A DNA stretch of 64,000 nt, taken from NCBI GenBank assembly GCA_964398225.1, contig CAYNLY010000001.1:19218-83217 (forward strand), written 5' to 3'. Source of the stretch: CAYNLY01 sp964398225. GTDB lineage: Bacteria > Pseudomonadota > Zetaproteobacteria > Mariprofundales > Mariprofundaceae. The notes beneath the pieces are model-generated. The model searched no databases, was not told the DNA's origin, and saw nothing but the letters and a program-made list of their open reading frames with translations. Shown in pieces: positions 63,301 through 64,000 of this stretch (positions are counted from its first letter, which is position 1; each line of letters starts with the position of its first letter). A program made the position numbers and the translations under genes.

Positions 63301-63526
63301 CCGGGGCCGGAATCGGCCCGATCAGCGCGCCCAGCAGGGCGAGATACGGCATCCACGCCCGAGGATGGCGGCGGCCCGAAAAGGCCGCGGCCATCCGCGG
63401 ACGGGCGGACCCACCAAGGCGGGCCCGCTCGCCGCGGGTTGCGGACCTGGCAAAGGGCAGGGCACGGCCGAAGGCCCGGGCGATGTGCCCGAGCCTTGCG
63501 GCCATGATCCTGCGAGAGATGATCAT
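57317..63526 (-). CDS. Giant mosaic outer-membrane protein with DUF11-like, SdrD-B-like, OmpA and beta-barrel regions
   Basis: A 2069-residue surface protein. Residues 1-77 are an unusually long basic N-terminus ending in a hydrophobic core (58-76) with a likely cut after PIPAPA; a second ATG (codon 45) would give an ordinary signal. Then come two DUF11-like adhesin domains (about 80-230; 490-620), a carboxypeptidase-regulatory-like domain (about 357-437, PVDGATVTIVNALTNQP), an SdrD-B-like domain (about 628-712, VKVFLEDGTFTVTDENGFYHFEGV), an OmpA peptidoglycan-binding domain (about 872-995; IEVIGHTDNRR, LSEARARSVADYL, RALNRRTEV) and from about 1270 a TonB-plug/barrel-like region of alternating beta strands ending RFRFKFDQTDLKGFLGEN. 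The role may be attachment or secretion; unknown. GAGGA precedes the ATG by five bases. Confidence 0.8.
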   Translation of the reverse strand: MIISRRIMAARLGHIARAFGRALPFARSATRGERARLGGSARPRMAAAFSGRRHPRAWMPYLALLGALIGPIPAPAATPPGTVITNTAQATWQVAGTTFTAASNPASDTVLAPATATLGVGFNPDIVRAGSPAGTQATITIANNGASPITGGQITITPPPGVVLSPADPYTVLPNGDYVITPANPVPAGGSLAVNVGVFVPASTPSGTLNMPVSFTAPGTVPASGAAQLTVQNIRTPSTTTFMSMDPNTGQLVPVNAYNTGQIVWVQVQDGDQNLDPYTRETVTATVSDPYTGDSESLVLTETGPNTGIFVGSVPSTAAAGTPNDGLISVAANSQLTATYVDIVDNTDSSSAAAIVDPYGLVFDSATGQPVDGATVTIVNALTNQPAQVFAPDGVTSFPSTVTTGGTATDAAGNTYTFGPGQYRFPYVAPGTYRLVVTPPASHLFPSQVPDAQLQLLPTGPFALVVGSRGEVFTVNPGPALNIDIPLDPNPIGIFLQKTSAKTSASVGDFVPFTVTAEVPGNQAVTNVTIVDRLPLGFRYEKGTARLDGIPVADPRVSADGRTLTFANLVANFAAGGQHTLEYLTAVTANARIGTAVNTATATGQRAGLPVGSNRATASLEIVDDLIRTKGFIVGRVFVDGGWRADGKHPATDGNAWNDPGEEGVAGVKVFLEDGTFTVTDENGFYHFEGVTPGTHVVQIDLDSLHRQYELAPLPNTRFAGRAFSQFVEVRGGGIWRANFRLIRREPPAARLSVDHALSTDGARVWATVTIRHEDKVRLDRLEGVYLPPAGWHYVKGTATVDGNPAEPEQTITGLVWKLDPARPEHVIRLALAGDGEPGDKKAVAYARFASPGTPNGRTGLAVNTIHDELAEERLARTVDLHLNFDTLSADLKPEMMGKLEALVNELKKLEITRIEVIGHTDNRRIRPDHRKIFANNQVLSEARARSVADYLRQALGLAPEQMTVKGMGARRPIASNRTAAGRALNRRTEVNVYAAQVRRILDTEIRSAHAEGEAKAHGDWNERAPLPKKASVAAPKPSDVKAWLARQTSAEPAWLYPAETDLPSIPATHVLIRHKPGQKVRLRLNGEAVSSLFFEGATRNPAGTIAISHWRNVHLKDGENRFVATIEDNNGKELARIERTVVYAGGPAIVEWDREHTRAVADGRSEPVIAVRMLDRAGNPAREGMIGDFEVAPPYFPAGVPNDPMRSADYKPQYRVGPGGIAEIRLKPTMQAGEVTLRFRLEDGVREVKAWIRPETRDWILVGFGEGTLGYNRLKGAIQPITKQSEKDGYYRDGRLAFYAKGRVKGDFLLTLAYDTAKTKGVVGNSIRQTIDPNRYYTIYGDATEQRYDASSRAKLYLKIERDTFYAMFGDFDTGLTVTELSRYSRTLNGLKSEYRGKRFGYTAFASRTSQTKVKDEIRGDGTSGLYHLSRKNVLANSETVFVETRDRFRSEVILESRQLTRHVDYDIDYIAGTLFFKQPVQAHDANLNPIYIRVEYEADDRKDQLTNFGGRASFKPTDSLELGASFVQEGQLGKDNRLAGVDATLRVGAGTELKAELAQSDTAANARRKAWKAEVTHTGQRVRAQAYARQLDGGFGLGQTLGSEDATRKIGAQAELRATEHLSVTGEGFRQENLGTGARRDMAQAQTRWQNGRFNAQLGARSVRDRDGAGNRTRSNQLTAGAGVQVTDRLSLQVNREQNLGKGTNSVDFPTRTSIGADYRLTDATTLSATHEWTVGDLQNSATTRLGVKTRPWNGAQLSTSYEQQLGESGPRSFANVGLQQTWQATERLSIDLGFDRTKTLRHPGATPLNLNVPLASGTSGLGTDNDFTAYSAGLTYRPGDWVWNTRVEYRTAAIDRKLNLSAGIQGDPAEWLRTQFSMMWSDTRGTGGTRTTTAGGSLALAWRPDYDGWMLLDRFEALYDRRLDPATSISSWRYINNLAGNWQPTASFQLGFHYGAKWAREQFTQGGFNAFTDVLGLQATYDLNESWDISAQGGLFHTWHGGQFAPAYGLAVGHRLVDNLWLSLGYNFAGFYDKDFAASEYTRQGPYLRFRFKFDQTDLKGFLGEN

Positions 63527-63543
63527 TTAATCCTCGTTACCCC

Positions 63544-64000
63544 TTACTGAATCGTGGTATCGAAGTAAATGAGCAGCTTCTGGCCCGCCGGCAAAGTGCC
63601 GTTCGGAGCCAGGAAGTTGCTGATGTTGAACGTTAGGCTTTGACCAACCACGTTCACATCAGTGCCATCAACAAGCGCGGTAGGGCCTTTTACGATGACA
63701 TTGGCCGCATCCCTAACTTCATAAGCGGAACTGTTGGCGACATAGGCCAGCGAGCCCGCCAGTGTATCGGTTACCGAACTCAGGGATGCCGAAGCCGAAC
63801 CGGAGTTGGTGATGGTCAGCAGATAGGTGACCGTCGCTCCAGGGATTGCATAGCCCTGTCCGCCATTGGCGGCCCGTTGCGCCGGGGTCGAATAGGGATC
63901 GACAATCGAATAGACATCCTTCGTCATCGAAATGACTGCAGTGGCTGCCTGGTAGGAGCCGCTGGCCGAGTGCTTGCCGTCGCGAGCGATATCCGCAACG
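63544..64000 (-). CDS. C-terminal part of a DUF11-type surface protein, cut by window edge
   Basis: The frame is open to base 64000, so the gene begins beyond the window; about 152 residues are seen. YAIPGATVTYLLTITNSGSASASLSSVTDTLAGSLAYVANS is a typical DUF11 (conserved repeat) module, found in long surface proteins with Ig-like folds; the segment after it ends ...LPAGQKLLIYFDTTIQ without an anchor. There is no signal of its own in this part. Its stop is 17 bases before the start of the giant outer-membrane protein, so the two look like one operon. The stretch is visibly less GC-rich than the rest of the window. Confidence 0.75.
   Translation of the reverse strand, partial: VADIARDGKHSASGSYQAATAVISMTKDVYSIVDPYSTPAQRAANGGQGYAIPGATVTYLLTITNSGSASASLSSVTDTLAGSLAYVANSSAYEVRDAANVIVKGPTALVDGTDVNVVGQSLTFNISNFLAPNGTLPAGQKLLIYFDTTIQ

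Noticed and set aside
60056..63550. 1100-codon open frame on the plus strand opposite the giant surface protein
   Set aside because: Arg/Gly/His-rich with no recognisable domain, no ribosome site and a mirror of the minus-strand gene; rejected as a shadow.

Overview
This is a GC-rich (about two thirds G+C by eye) and almost completely coding stretch of a bacterial chromosome, most likely from a gammaproteobacterium. The evidence is the presence of cmoA/cmoB, hflD, serB/mfd, a gmk-rpoZ-spoT-ridA block, a lepA-lepB-DUF4845-rnc-era-recO-pdxJ-acpS operon, a pabC-mltG-tmk-holB operon, and MSHA-type pilus genes. I cannot name a genus. I support 57 protein genes. No rRNA, tRNA, CRISPR array, insertion sequence or prophage is visible. 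The longest gap between genes is only about 170 bases (41236-41405), so no gene-free stretch exceeds 300 bases.

Layout. 1-2919: end of a flagellar filament-cap operon (fliD, cut by the window edge; fliS; a FliT-like gene). 2991-15471: mixed housekeeping genes: an amino-acid permease, phosphomannomutase/phosphoglucomutase, Rep helicase, a PilZ-like unknown, a nitronate-monooxygenase-like enzyme, an RlmL-like RNA methyltransferase, an O-antigen-ligase/TPR membrane protein, and threonine deaminase. 15470-19161: tightly coupled pabC-mltG-small gene-tmk-holB. 19240-24418: metG, DUF2062, fructosamine kinase, then cmoB/cmoA on the other strand. 24461-26313: a self-contained SOS-like cassette, in which a LexA-type winged helix joined to a UmuD-like protease domain is followed by a Y-family polymerase, with a perfect palindromic operator filling the promoter spacer. 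26310-35634: cardiolipin synthase, then the lepA-to-nnr operon. 35696-40973: alanine/sodium symporter, ferredoxin, gmk, rpoZ, spoT, ridA. 41044-41235: a short four-cysteine ribosomal protein L28.

41341-50101 is the most distinctive accessory region: an eight-gene MSHA-like type IV pilus cluster. It holds a pilin with a sigma-54-type promoter and an EF-hand-like calcium motif, an ATPase with an N-terminal c-di-GMP-binding MshEN motif, a PilC-like platform, a large unusual minor pilin with a glycine linker, three PilM/N/O/P-like alignment proteins and a lipoprotein secretin. A Crp-family regulator lies next to it on the other strand. 50818-57278 carries a BASS transporter, hflD, a DUF455 gene, serB and mfd. 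The window ends with a 2069-residue mosaic outer-membrane protein (DUF11-like, carboxypeptidase-regulatory-like, SdrD-B-like, OmpA and beta-barrel parts) and the end of another DUF11-type surface protein.

Two themes cut across the window. First, several genes (lexA/umuD hybrid, DUF2062, hflD, crp-like, rlmL-like) have a -10-like hexamer exactly six bases before the start codon and no Shine-Dalgarno sequence, which suggests leaderless mRNAs. Second, flagellum, pilus, a MshEN ATPase and a PilZ-like protein suggest c-di-GMP control of motility and attachment; this is inference.
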